Shown here piece after piece: positions 25,393-33,326 of a DNA stretch of 64,000 nt. The notes below the pieces were generated by a model, which was given only the letters and a program-made list of their open reading frames with translations, was not told the DNA's origin and searched no databases. How positions within the stretch are numbered: the first letter of the stretch is position 1; every line of letters starts with the position of its first letter. The position numbers and the translations under genes were made by a program. The stretch covers positions 1 to 64,000 of the forward strand of contig NZ_VAWG01000012.1 of assembly GCF_005869875.1 (NCBI RefSeq). The letters are read 5' to 3'. The stretch is from Paenibacillus pinistramenti (lineage in GTDB: Bacteria; Bacillota; Bacilli; Paenibacillales; Paenibacillaceae).

Positions 25393-26785
25393 GGTAACCC
25401 TCCTTGCCAAAAGGATCTGTGGAATGTTCATTGTCGGAAGCATCCGTCTTGTAAGGCCCCTGCTTGATGACCTTCAGCCAAAGGAAGACCATCACCACAG
25501 CGAGCGCTGCATATACGGTGCAGAAAGCAATAATCGAGAACAGCACCTGCCCTGCGGTTACGCTAGGTGATACGGAATCTGCCGTGGTCATAAGCCCGAA
25601 TACGGTCCATGGCTGACGGCCCATTTCGGTCATAATCCAGCCGGAGGTGTTCGCGATATAAGGCAGGGAAATACCAAACAGCATAAGACGGAGATAGCCT
25701 TTGTTTGGCCGGTCCATCTTCTTGCGCATCCACAGATACAAGCCGTAAGCAGAGAACAAGATCATCAGGGAACCTGCTGCAACCATGATCCGGAAGCTCC
25801 AGAAGGTTGTGCGTACAGGCGGGATGTAGTTGCCTTCGCCGTATTTTTGCGTATACTCGGCCTGCAGTTCATTCATTCCCTTAACTTCCCCTGAGAACTT
25901 GCTGTAGGAGAGGAAGCTCAGCAGGTAAGGAATCTTGATCTCGTATTTATTCTCTTTGTTCGTTGGATCAATAAACGCCGCGACAGTCCACGGAGCGGGA
26001 TCGCCGCTTTCCCCCCAGAGACCCTCGGAAGCCGCCATCTTCATCGGCTGGGTCTCAACCAGGTACTGGGCCTGCTGGTGACCGAAGATCGCAGTCAGGA
26101 AGGATGAGCAGAGCGCCACAACCAGCGCAATTTTAAAAGAAGATTTAAAGAACGAATAGTCAATCTTCTTGAGCATTTTGTAGGCGCTGATGCCGCAGAT
26201 CAGGAAGGAGCCTGTAGCAAGCGCCCCCAGCACGGTATGCGGGAACTCGACCCACAGCTGGCCGTTCGCAAGCAGGGCAAAGAAGTCGGTCATTTCAGCC
26301 CGGCCGTTGTTGATCTGATAGCCAACCGGATGCTGCATGAACGAGTTTGCCGCCAGAATCCAGAGTGCAGACAGCGTGGTGCCGAAGCAGACGAGCCAGA
26401 TGCTCAGCAGGTGGACTTTCTTGGACAGCCGGTCCCAGCCGAAGATCCAGATGCCGATAAAGGTCGACTCCAGGAAAAAGGCGGCCAGCGCTTCAATCGC
26501 AAGCGGCGCACCGAACACGTCCCCGACAAACCGGGAATAATCCGACCAGTTCATGCCGAACTGGAATTCCTGCAGAATTCCGGTAACAACCCCGACTGCG
26601 AAGTTGATGAGGAATAATTTGCCCCAGAACTTCGCCATTTTTTTGTACTCTTCTTTGCCTTTGACGACATACATCGTCTCCATGACCGCGATCATAAACA
26701 CCATGCCGATCGATACGGGCACGAAGAAGAAGTGGAAGATCGTCGTCGCAGCATACTGGATGCGTGCAAGCATTAACGGATCCAT
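25379..26785 (-). CDS. cydA: Cytochrome bd ubiquinol oxidase subunit I
   Basis: A 468-residue quinol-oxidising subunit carrying the hemes. The N-terminal His18 (TTIFHFFFVPVSIG) is the heme d/b595-side ligand position. The quinol-site signature GRQPW is present near residue 390. The Q loop is short, as in other Firmicutes. AAAGGAG precedes ATG 26785. It is the first gene of cydABDC. The promoter region carries two TGTGA-N6-TCACA boxes, so expression should respond to the NADH/NAD ratio through Rex, or to oxygen through an Fnr-type regulator. Confidence 0.95.
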   Translation of the reverse strand: MDPLMLARIQYAATTIFHFFFVPVSIGMVFMIAVMETMYVVKGKEEYKKMAKFWGKLFLINFAVGVVTGILQEFQFGMNWSDYSRFVGDVFGAPLAIEALAAFFLESTFIGIWIFGWDRLSKKVHLLSIWLVCFGTTLSALWILAANSFMQHPVGYQINNGRAEMTDFFALLANGQLWVEFPHTVLGALATGSFLICGISAYKMLKKIDYSFFKSSFKIALVVALCSSFLTAIFGHQQAQYLVETQPMKMAASEGLWGESGDPAPWTVAAFIDPTNKENKYEIKIPYLLSFLSYSKFSGEVKGMNELQAEYTQKYGEGNYIPPVRTTFWSFRIMVAAGSLMILFSAYGLYLWMRKKMDRPNKGYLRLMLFGISLPYIANTSGWIMTEMGRQPWTVFGLMTTADSVSPSVTAGQVLFSIIAFCTVYAALAVVMVFLWLKVIKQGPYKTDASDNEHSTDPFGKEGYHAVS

Positions 26786-26884
26786 TGATCGAACTCTCCT
26801 TTATAAATAGTTGGAATTGTAAAAAGCCTCTTTTGCCGCTAACAAATTTCTGCTCTTATCATGGCAGTAAGCACCATCTCTTTT

Positions 26885-26902
26885 TTGTGATAAACATCAC
26901 AT
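26885..26902. promoter_or_regulatory. Rex/Fnr-type box 1 (cydA leader)
   Basis: TTGTGATAAACATCACAT: TGTGA-N6-TCACA symmetry, downstream of the predicted cydA -10. Both Rex and Fnr families read such sites. Confidence 0.7.
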
Positions 26903-26915
26903 ATATGGTCGTAAA

Positions 26916-26943
26916 TTTATAAAATTTGTGACTAGAATCACAA
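26916..26943 (-). promoter_or_regulatory. cydA promoter
   Basis: On the minus strand: TTGTGA (plus 26938-26943), 16-base spacer, TATAAA (plus 26916-26921). The -35 hexamer is part of box 2. Confidence 0.55.
26926..26943. promoter_or_regulatory. Rex/Fnr-type box 2 (overlaps cydA -35)
   Basis: TTGTGACTAGAATCACAA, perfect 6-bp arms with a six-base centre; occupancy would block the cydA promoter. Confidence 0.75.
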
Positions 26944-27028
26944 CTTTCTTCAGATTTGCACACAATTCAGGCATAACCAGTGGTAAAATAACCGCCTTTT
27001 TATCGCAAAGCTCATTGACAGACTCGTT

Positions 27029-27046
27029 TTGTGACTTGCCTCACAA
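27029..27046. promoter_or_regulatory. Rex/Fnr-type box 3 (towards the divergent small gene)
   Basis: TTGTGACTTGCCTCACAA, perfect 6-bp arms. It lies about 105 bases before the 35-codon gene and 244 bases from cydA. Confidence 0.75.
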
Positions 27047-27059
27047 CGTTCAATTTTTA

Positions 27060-27086
27060 GGGCTGTTTATAGCCCGAACGGGCTAT
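27060..27086 (+). promoter_or_regulatory. Mutually exclusive short hairpins before the 35-codon gene
   Basis: GGGCT (27060-27064), AGCCC (27071-27075) and a second GGGCT (27080-27084). AGCCC can pair with either flank; the second pairing is the 18-bp palindrome ATAGCCCG-AA-CGGGCTAT (27069-27086). It could be an operator or an RNA element. Confidence 0.4.
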
Positions 27087-27150
27087 GCGGAGGACCTGGG
27101 GCCAGGAGTAAAATAAGGATATAGATTACGAAAAAGGAGTGGAATTCATC

Positions 27151-27258
27151 ATGATGGCTCTCTTGACTGTAATGGCAGCATTAAGTTTCGTGTCCATGGG
27201 TTTGTTCTGCATAAAGATCTTCAAAGAAGAAGACCAGCTTGAACAGCAGGCTCATTAA
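27151..27258 (+). CDS. 35-residue single-pass membrane protein divergent from cydA
   Basis: ATG 27151 with AAAAAGGAG upstream, stop TAA at 27256-27258. One membrane helix (about residues 3-24, starting MMALLTVMAAL and ending GLFCIKIF) is followed by a short charged tail (KEEDQLEQQAH). Size and topology resemble the accessory subunits CydX (about 37) and CydS (33) of cytochrome bd. Those genes lie downstream of cydB, whereas no such frame is seen between cydB and cydD here. The shared control region with three redox boxes suggests co-regulation with the oxidase. Sequence identity to CydX/CydS is not evident, so the role is inferred. A terminator follows. Confidence 0.7.
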   Translation: MMALLTVMAALSFVSMGLFCIKIFKEEDQLEQQAH

Positions 27259-27284
27259 TTCTTTCATTAATGCTTATATAAAAT

Positions 27285-27332
27285 AAACCGCCGCCTTTCC
27301 TCAGGGAAAGCACGGCGGTTTTATTATTTTTC
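27285..27332. terminator. Bidirectional terminator (35-codon gene / adenine deaminase)
   Basis: AAACCGCCG (27285-27293) pairs with CGGCGGTTTT across CCTTTCC-TCAG-GGAAAG, then T-rich on plus and A-rich on the other side. Confidence 0.8.
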
Positions 27333-27365
27333 CGAAGATTTAGCAGCAGCTTCTTCGCTTCAGGT

Positions 27366-29273
27366 CTAGAGCTCGACAGCTGTCAATTGGAAGGTCGTCA
27401 CATCGACCAGGCCGCGGTTGGAAATGCGCAGATCCGGAATGACCGGCAGCGCAATCAGCGAAAAAGTCATAAACGGCGCGTGGACCGGACAGCCCAGCTC
27501 TTTCCATGCGGCCTCCAGGCCGCGGACCTCCTCGACCACCTGCTCCAGCGGCTTGTCGGACATAAGGCCGGCAACCGGCATCTCCACCAGGCCAAGCACC
27601 CTGCCGTCCTTGACGGCAATCATGCCGCCGCCGCACTCCGCCAGCTTGTTGGCGGCCAACGCCATGTCGGCTTCATTGGTGCCCATGACCAGCAGGTTGT
27701 GGCTGTCATGCGCGACCGTCGAAGCGACGGCGCCTGCCTTCAGCTGAAAGCCGCTGGCGAAGGCGAGCGAAAGGCCGCCTGTTCCTTTGTGGCGCTCAAT
27801 GCAGGCGAGCAGCAGAACATCCTGCTCCACATCGGGCTGGATGATGCCGTCCTTCACAGGCAGCTCGGCGGTGCCGCCTGCCGTCCGGGCCGAATTTTCA
27901 ATAATCCGGATCACCTGGACACGGGTGGTGGACTCGGCCTGGGTGCTGGCGCTGACGCCGGCGGAGGTGCCTGCGGCTCCTTCAGCGGAGGCGCTGGCGG
28001 CCCCGTTTGGCCGGGCGGACGCTTCGGCGGAAGCGGCGGTCTCCAGTGAGGCCGCCCGCTTGCTCCGCAGCCGGAAGTCCTCGGCCTTGAGCGGACGTGC
28101 CAGCTTCACCGACTTGCGGGCCTTCTCCGGATACTCGTAGACCGGGAAAGGCACCACGATGCGGCCCTGCTCTGCCACGACCGTCCCGTCCGCGATGACG
28201 GCGGAAGGCACCATCTGCTGCAGATCGTCGATCAGCAGAATGTCAGCGCATTTTCCTGGCGTGATGGCCCCGAGGTCCCGCTCTTTATTGAAGTATCTGG
28301 CCGTATTGATCGTCGCCATCTGAATCGCCGTTACAGGGCTGACGCCCTCCTCGATCGCCCGGCGCACCACATGATTGATATGCCCCTTCTCGACCAGCGT
28401 CTGCGGATACACATCATCCGTTACCAGCGTAATGTTATGCGTAGGCGCATGATCCTCGGTCACCACCTTGATGACCTCCTTCACGTCCTGCCAGGCCGAG
28501 CCTTCGCGGATCATGAGATTCATCCCCAGGCGGACTCGGGCCAGTCCCTGCTCACGGGTGACCGTTTCGTGGTCCGAGGTAACCCCGGAAGCAATGTAGG
28601 CCTGCAGCATGAGCGGATCATCGCTTGGAAAATGTCCGGTGACCGTTTTGCCGGCCCGGATCGTCGCTTCGATCTCGCCTTTCATTTTCGGATCATTGTA
28701 CACGACGCCCGGGAAATTCATCACCTCGCCCAAGCCCGCGACTCCTTCCCACTTCAGCCCGGCTTCAATGTCCGCCACTTCCAGCTCGGCGCCTGCATCC
28801 TCCAGACCCTCGGCCGCCGGGACGCAAGAGGGGTATGTGGTGAATACTTTTAGAGGCAGCTGCTGTCCTTCCTCATGCATCCAGGCGACCCCTTCATTGC
28901 CAAACACATTGGCAATTTCATGCGGGTCCATGAATACCGCCGTCGTCCCTTTTGCCAAAGCCGCCTTGGCGAACTCCGTCACCGTCATCATTGTGCTCTC
29001 CACGTGCATATGCCCATCCAGCAGGCCCGGCACCAAATAGCGTCCGGCTGCATCCAGCACCTTCGTGTCCGGACCGATGGCATGCTCCGCTTTGCCGACA
29101 AACGCGATCCGCCCCTCTGCAATGGCAACATCTGTATGCTCGATCAATTCGCCGGAATAAACATTAACCAAAGTCCCGTTCTGAATGACCAGCTCGGCCT
29201 TCGCCTGGCCCAATGCGACCTTCGCCAATGTCCCGCTGACTTCGTACAGCTCCCGTCTGCTTGTTCTCTCCAT
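27366..29273 (-). CDS. ade: Adenine deaminase
   Basis: A cytoplasmic metal-dependent amidohydrolase converting adenine to hypoxanthine and ammonia in purine salvage. Visible motifs: metal-binding GLLDGHMHVES, DPHEIANVFG, GHFPSDD and SDHETVTREQ; C-terminal domain with ASTVAHDSHNLLVMGTNEADM. At 635 residues it is longer than usual (about 575-600). The excess is an Ala/Ser-rich low-complexity stretch of roughly 45 residues (plus 27925-28060) between the barrel and the C-terminal domain. GGGG lies seven bases before ATG 29273. It is transcribed alone from a near-consensus promoter. Confidence 0.93.
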   Translation of the reverse strand: MERTSRRELYEVSGTLAKVALGQAKAELVIQNGTLVNVYSGELIEHTDVAIAEGRIAFVGKAEHAIGPDTKVLDAAGRYLVPGLLDGHMHVESTMMTVTEFAKAALAKGTTAVFMDPHEIANVFGNEGVAWMHEEGQQLPLKVFTTYPSCVPAAEGLEDAGAELEVADIEAGLKWEGVAGLGEVMNFPGVVYNDPKMKGEIEATIRAGKTVTGHFPSDDPLMLQAYIASGVTSDHETVTREQGLARVRLGMNLMIREGSAWQDVKEVIKVVTEDHAPTHNITLVTDDVYPQTLVEKGHINHVVRRAIEEGVSPVTAIQMATINTARYFNKERDLGAITPGKCADILLIDDLQQMVPSAVIADGTVVAEQGRIVVPFPVYEYPEKARKSVKLARPLKAEDFRLRSKRAASLETAASAEASARPNGAASASAEGAAGTSAGVSASTQAESTTRVQVIRIIENSARTAGGTAELPVKDGIIQPDVEQDVLLLACIERHKGTGGLSLAFASGFQLKAGAVASTVAHDSHNLLVMGTNEADMALAANKLAECGGGMIAVKDGRVLGLVEMPVAGLMSDKPLEQVVEEVRGLEAAWKELGCPVHAPFMTFSLIALPVIPDLRISNRGLVDVTTFQLTAVEL

Positions 29274-29307
29274 GATCTATCCCCGTTTCTCTCTTGTATT
29301 TTGAAAA

Positions 29308-29335
29308 ATTATATAGCAAACGGCTGAATTGTCAA
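29308..29335 (-). promoter_or_regulatory. Sigma-A promoter of ade
   Basis: Minus strand TTGACA (plus 29330-29335), 16-base spacer, TATAAT (plus 29308-29313): both hexamers are consensus. No purine aptamer was found in 29274-29455. Confidence 0.8.
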
Positions 29336-29453
29336 CTGCCGAGCGTCAACTTCGGGAGGGGCAGGTGAAAGCAAGCTTTTTCTTTTACCTTATGACGCCC
29401 CGCATCGGATTATAAGTTATATTTTCTGACATCGCAGCAGGCAAGCAGGCAAT

Positions 29454-29500
29454 AAAAACAGTCTCCCGAAGCTGCTGGACACAGCGGGGAGACTGTTTTG
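29454..29500. terminator. Terminator of katA (bidirectional)
   Basis: ACAGTCTCCC and GGGGAGACTGT arms around an internal GCTG/CAGC pairing; T-rich flanks on both strands. Confidence 0.8.
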
Positions 29501-29562
29501 CCATACAATCTATATGAACCTTCCCTGCGTTTAACAGGGATGGGGAGAGAGGCTCTGCCCGA

Positions 29563-31026
29563 TTAACGCTGCATATTGGCAGGCATAAATCCGCCGATGT
29601 CCACGCCCAGCGCCTTGGCGAGTCTCATGCCGTAGTCGGCGTCGGCACGGAAGAAGTTGCAGATCGCGCGCAGCTGGATTTTTTCATTCGTCTGCTTCAG
29701 GTCACCCGCAATGTTGCTGATCAGATGCTCCTTCTCCACCTCGGTGTAACTGCGGTACAGCTCTCCAGCCTGTGTAAAATCATCGGTCTTCTCGATACGC
29801 TCCCGGCCGGCCTGCCCGCTGAGCGGCATCACGCTGTCCCGGTATGCAGGGTCCTCTTTGGTGCTCTCCGTATAGCTGTTCGGCTCAAAGTTGACCGGTG
29901 ACGGATTCTGATTCACATTCATCATGCCGTCGCGCTGATGGTTGCGGACCGGCGCATAAGGACAGTTAACCGGAATCTGCATATAGTTGGCGCCAAGACG
30001 GTAACGCTGCGTATCCGGGTAGGAGAACAGACGGCCCTGCAGCAGCTTATCCTCGGACGGCTCGATGCCCGGCACGGTAGCGCTTGGCGAGAAGGCGGAC
30101 TGCTCCACTTCGGCGAAGAAGTTCTGCGGATTGCGGTTCAGTGTCATGGTACCCACCTTCAGCAGCGGATAGTGCTCCTCCGGCCATACCTTTGTCGGAT
30201 CGAGCGGGTCATAGCTCCAGATATCCAGGTCTTCTACCGGCATAAGCTGCACATGCAGCTCCCACTGCGGGAACTCGCCAGCGGCAATATGTTCATGCAG
30301 GTCGCGCGTCGCATGGTTGAAATCCCGGCCCTGCACCTCTATAACTTCCTCGGCAGACAGATTGCGGACGCCCTGCTTGGATTTCCAGGTGTATTTAACA
30401 TAGGTCACTTTCCCTGCGCTGTTCACCCACTTGAAGGAGTGGACGCCGAAGCCGTCCATTTCGCGGTAGTTCGCCGGGGTGCCATGGTCGGAGAAGACCC
30501 AGGTCATCATATGCGTCGATTCAGGCGACAGTGTCATGAAATCCCAATACCGCCCAGGCTCCTGCACATTGGTGGCCGGCGACGGCTTCAGCGAGTGCAC
30601 CATATCCGGGAATTTCATCGCATCGCGGATGAAGAACACCGGCAGGTGGTTGCCTACGATGTCATAGTTGCCTTCCTCTGTGTAAAATTTAACGGCAAAC
30701 CCGCGCGGATCGCGCGCCGTTTCCGGTGAACCCGCAGCATTGATTACAGTGGAAAATCTTACAAATACCGGCGTCTCCTGCCCTGCCTGCTGCAGAAAAT
30801 GCGCTCTCGTATGCTCGCTCATGCCCGCTTCCGTTACGAACACGCCGTGAGCACCGGCTCCGCGGGCGTGTACCACGCGCTCCGGAATGCGCTCCCGGTC
30901 AAAGTGGGCCAGCTTCTCCAGCAGATGGTAATCTTCCAGCAACGCCGGTCCGCGTCTGCCCGCCGTTCTTGAATTTTGGTTGTCACCTACGGGAGCACCC
31001 TGGTTTGTCGTTAATCTTTCGTTCAT
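29563..31026 (-). CDS. katA: Catalase, monofunctional heme type
   Basis: A 487-residue clade-3 small-subunit catalase converting H2O2 to water and oxygen in the cytoplasm. Visible: catalytic His in FDRERIPERVVHARGAGAHG, Asn in the VGNHLPVFFIRDAMKFPD block, heme-ligand Tyr in RLGANYMQIPVN, and the substrate-channel FRDP-type TARDPRGFAVKFYTEEGNYD. The length is normal. Upstream, inverted TTAGA repeats at 31052-31066 look like a PerR-type site, which would give peroxide induction. It is a single gene with its own terminator. Confidence 0.95.
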   Translation of the reverse strand: MNERLTTNQGAPVGDNQNSRTAGRRGPALLEDYHLLEKLAHFDRERIPERVVHARGAGAHGVFVTEAGMSEHTRAHFLQQAGQETPVFVRFSTVINAAGSPETARDPRGFAVKFYTEEGNYDIVGNHLPVFFIRDAMKFPDMVHSLKPSPATNVQEPGRYWDFMTLSPESTHMMTWVFSDHGTPANYREMDGFGVHSFKWVNSAGKVTYVKYTWKSKQGVRNLSAEEVIEVQGRDFNHATRDLHEHIAAGEFPQWELHVQLMPVEDLDIWSYDPLDPTKVWPEEHYPLLKVGTMTLNRNPQNFFAEVEQSAFSPSATVPGIEPSEDKLLQGRLFSYPDTQRYRLGANYMQIPVNCPYAPVRNHQRDGMMNVNQNPSPVNFEPNSYTESTKEDPAYRDSVMPLSGQAGRERIEKTDDFTQAGELYRSYTEVEKEHLISNIAGDLKQTNEKIQLRAICNFFRADADYGMRLAKALGVDIGGFMPANMQR

Positions 31027-31051
31027 CTATTCAGCACCTCGTTCTCTATAT

Positions 31052-31066
31052 TTAGACTTGATCTAA
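31052..31066. promoter_or_regulatory. Candidate PerR box of katA
   Basis: TTAGACTTGATCTAA (7-1-7 dyad; consensus TTATAAT-N-ATTATAA), 26-40 bases upstream of the katA start codon. A second TTAGAAT half-site (minus strand) lies next to it at 31067-31078. Confidence 0.5.
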
Positions 31067-31258
31067 ATTTGATTCTAACAGCATTAACGCTCTGCATCAT
31101 GAAGAACGAATGAAAGAAACATGAATGATTCAGCAGCCAAAATGAAGTTAAATGAAGAAAGATGAAGATGACGGCAAAGATGGCGGGCACGGATTCATAA
31201 TTTTTCCGGGCAGGGACATAGTAAAGGGTGACTCTTGTGAGGGAAAGGAGGAGGCAAC

Positions 31259-31387
31259 TTGGAAAGTACACACGAATTCGTAGCGAAGCTGCAGGAGAAT
31301 CAGAAGAAGCAGGAACGCAACAAGAAGCGGGGGCAGGGCACCCCTAATGCCGTCTTGCCGACCAAACGGCACGGCACGAATAAATAA
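31259..31387 (+). CDS. Small basic protein, 42 residues, unknown function
   Basis: TTG 31259 with GGAAAGGAGGAGG upstream, stop TAA at 31385-31387. The product is hydrophilic and Lys/Arg/Gln/Asn-rich (EFVAKLQENQKKQERNKKR, then LPTKRHGTNK) without membrane segment or signal. No family is recognised; small charged peptides of this sort are common in spore formers. It is divergent from katA and followed by a strong terminator shared with pyk, which supports a real transcript. The stretch 31087-31258 holds nothing else visible. Confidence 0.6.
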   Translation: MESTHEFVAKLQENQKKQERNKKRGQGTPNAVLPTKRHGTNK

Positions 31388-31434
31388 GCAGGTATTACTG
31401 GACCTGGGCAATTCGCGCACCTTCATAAAATAGG

Positions 31435-31478
31435 AAAAACCAGGAGGAAGGACGGTGTCCTGCTCCTGGTTTTGCGTT
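31435..31478. terminator. Bidirectional terminator between small basic gene and pyk
   Basis: AAAACCAGGAG and CTCCTGGTTTT arms around an inner AGGAC/GTCCT pairing. Confidence 0.8.
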
Positions 31479-31532
31479 ATTTTTCCGGGTGAATTCAGCT
31501 TACAGACCGCCGTTTGGCTCCGGGCAGCTCTT

Positions 31533-32948
31533 CTAAACCTGCTGAACCTTGACCAGATTGGTTGTACCGGCCTGCATGACTGGAAGGCCCGCTGACAGGA
31601 CAATCGTGTCGCCTTTATGGATGTACCCGGTATTGAGCGCATTCCGAATGGAGGATTCAAACATTTCATCCGTTGTCGCGACCTTATCGCCGAGCACCGG
31701 AATCACACCCGAGAGCAGGCAGATCTTCGGCAGAACCTCCTTCTGCGGCGTTACAGCGATGATCGGCGCTTTAGGACGGTATTTGGACACCATCCGGGCG
31801 GTAAAGCCGCTTTCGGTCGAGACGATGATTGCCTCGGCTTTCAGCTCCAAAGAGGCATTAACGGCGCTCTGGCTGATCACTTCCGTAATGTCAGACGGAT
31901 GCTGCAGTCTTTTCCGGTCAAACTGCTCCTCATAATTCAGGATACTTTCCGCTTTCCTCGCTACTGTTGCCATCGTCTGCACGGATTTAACCGGGTATTT
32001 GCCCGCAGCCGACTCGCCGGACAGCATGACGACATCCGCCCCCTGAATGACGGCATTAAAGACGTCACCTACCTCTGCGCGGGTTGGACGCGGATTGACC
32101 TGCATCGACTCCAGCATATGCGTGGCCACGATCACCGGCTTGCCTGCAAAATTACACTTCTCGATGATTTCCTTCTGCAGCATAGGCACGTCTTCTACCG
32201 GAACCTCAACGCCCAGATCACCGCGGGCAACCATAATTCCGTCCGACGCTTCGATGATGTCGTCCAGATCCTCGACGCCTTCGCCATTTTCAATCTTCGA
32301 AATAATCTGAACGTGCTCCGACCCGTGCTCCTGCAGAATCCGGCGGATTTGACGGATATCATCGCCCTTGCGGACAAAGGAAGCCGCAATCATCTCAATG
32401 CCCTGCTCCAGCCCGAATTTGATATGGCGGATGTCCCGCTCCGTTACGCCTGGAAGCGTCGTTTTGACACCCGGCAGGTTGACGCCTTTTGTCGGCTTCA
32501 GCTGGCCGCCGCTGATGACTTTGCAGTACATCTCCGTACCGTCCACTTTGACGACATGAAGCTCGATCAGCCCGTCATTAATCAGCACTCGGTCACCCGG
32601 CTTCACAACGTTTGGCATGTCGGGATAGTTGACGGAGACCCTGCTTGCGTCGCCCTGCACCGTTTCCGTGGTCAATGTGAAGGCAGCGCCCTGCTCCAGC
32701 ATGACCGAAGCTTCCTTCAGCTTGCCGATCCGGATTTCGGGGCCTTTAATGTCCATCATCACCGGAATGAAGGTGCCCAGCTCTTCTGCAGCCTTGCGGA
32801 GACCCGCAATCCGCTTGGCATGATCCTCCATCTCACCATGCGCCATATTCAGCCGCCCAACCGTCATTCCGGATTGAATCATTTGCTTCAGCACGTTCAA
32901 GTCATCACACGCCGGACCCAGCGTACATATGATTTTCGTCTTCTGCAC
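31533..32948 (-). CDS. pyk: Pyruvate kinase
   Basis: A 471-residue glycolytic enzyme transferring phosphate from PEP to ADP. The N-terminal KTKIICTLGPA, metal/PEP site MDIKGPEIR, Lys-containing signature ISKIENGEGVEDLDDII and MVARGDLGVEVPVEDVP are present. Two points differ from the usual sequence: GPACDD in place of GPASES, and GRLNMAHG in place of ARLNFSHG. The C-terminal PEP-utilising extension of Bacillus pyruvate kinases (about 585 residues) is missing. It stands alone, not next to pfkA, so it may be a second isozyme. Catalytic Lys, Arg and acidic residues appear intact. Confidence 0.92.
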   Translation of the reverse strand: MQKTKIICTLGPACDDLNVLKQMIQSGMTVGRLNMAHGEMEDHAKRIAGLRKAAEELGTFIPVMMDIKGPEIRIGKLKEASVMLEQGAAFTLTTETVQGDASRVSVNYPDMPNVVKPGDRVLINDGLIELHVVKVDGTEMYCKVISGGQLKPTKGVNLPGVKTTLPGVTERDIRHIKFGLEQGIEMIAASFVRKGDDIRQIRRILQEHGSEHVQIISKIENGEGVEDLDDIIEASDGIMVARGDLGVEVPVEDVPMLQKEIIEKCNFAGKPVIVATHMLESMQVNPRPTRAEVGDVFNAVIQGADVVMLSGESAAGKYPVKSVQTMATVARKAESILNYEEQFDRKRLQHPSDITEVISQSAVNASLELKAEAIIVSTESGFTARMVSKYRPKAPIIAVTPQKEVLPKICLLSGVIPVLGDKVATTDEMFESSIRNALNTGYIHKGDTIVLSAGLPVMQAGTTNLVKVQQV

Positions 32949-33015
32949 CAGATTTAGCCTCCTTTGGTTAGCTTAAGAATGCTCACGATATCCTTTACCC
33001 GAATATCCGGGTTCC

Positions 33016-33041
33016 AAAAAAAGCCCCCGCTGCCGGGGGCT
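33016..33041 (-). terminator. Terminator of the small hydrophilic gene
   Basis: AGCCCCCG (33022-33029) and CGGGGGCT (33034-33041) with a four-base loop; seven T on the minus strand. Confidence 0.85.
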
Positions 33042-33046
33042 GACGG

Positions 33047-33259
33047 TCAGCGAGGGAACGGGATTTCCCCTTTCAAATCTTCTTCCTCTCCTCTGCTCGA
33101 GTTCAAATATTCATTCGGCACATGATCGCCGTCCTGGCTGTGGTTCTTGAACTGGGCCAGCCTTCCCGCGCGGCGCTCTCCCCGGCCTCCGGCCGTATCG
33201 CTCTGTCCGTTACTGCTCGCAATCTGGCGCTCGTGCTTCTGGTGTTTATCCTTGGTCAT
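33047..33259 (-). CDS. Hydrophilic protein, 70 residues, unknown function
   Basis: Starts MTKDKHQKHERQ and continues highly charged, with Gly/Arg/Asp/Asn and no hydrophobic segment; probably disordered. No family is recognised. ATG 33259 has AAGGAGG about ten bases upstream. A TTG further out would add eight residues and overlap that site. It has its own terminator and sits between pyk and the germination operon. A sporulation role is possible from the neighbourhood but not shown. Confidence 0.6.
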   Translation of the reverse strand: MTKDKHQKHERQIASSNGQSDTAGGRGERRAGRLAQFKNHSQDGDHVPNEYLNSSRGEEEDLKGEIPFPR

Positions 33260-33326
33260 GACTGCTGTCTCCTCCTTATCCAATTACAAATCCAATGAAG
33301 TGATTTAAGACCATCACTGATGAAGT

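Noticed and set aside
29274..29455. Purine riboswitch upstream of adenine deaminase
   Set aside because: No P1/P2/P3 arrangement or GTTTCTAC and CGTAAA segments; only a consensus promoter was found.
31148..31669. 173-codon minus-strand frame between katA and pyk
   Set aside because: Overlaps the pyk 3' end and the small basic gene, no ribosome site, crosses a strong bidirectional terminator.
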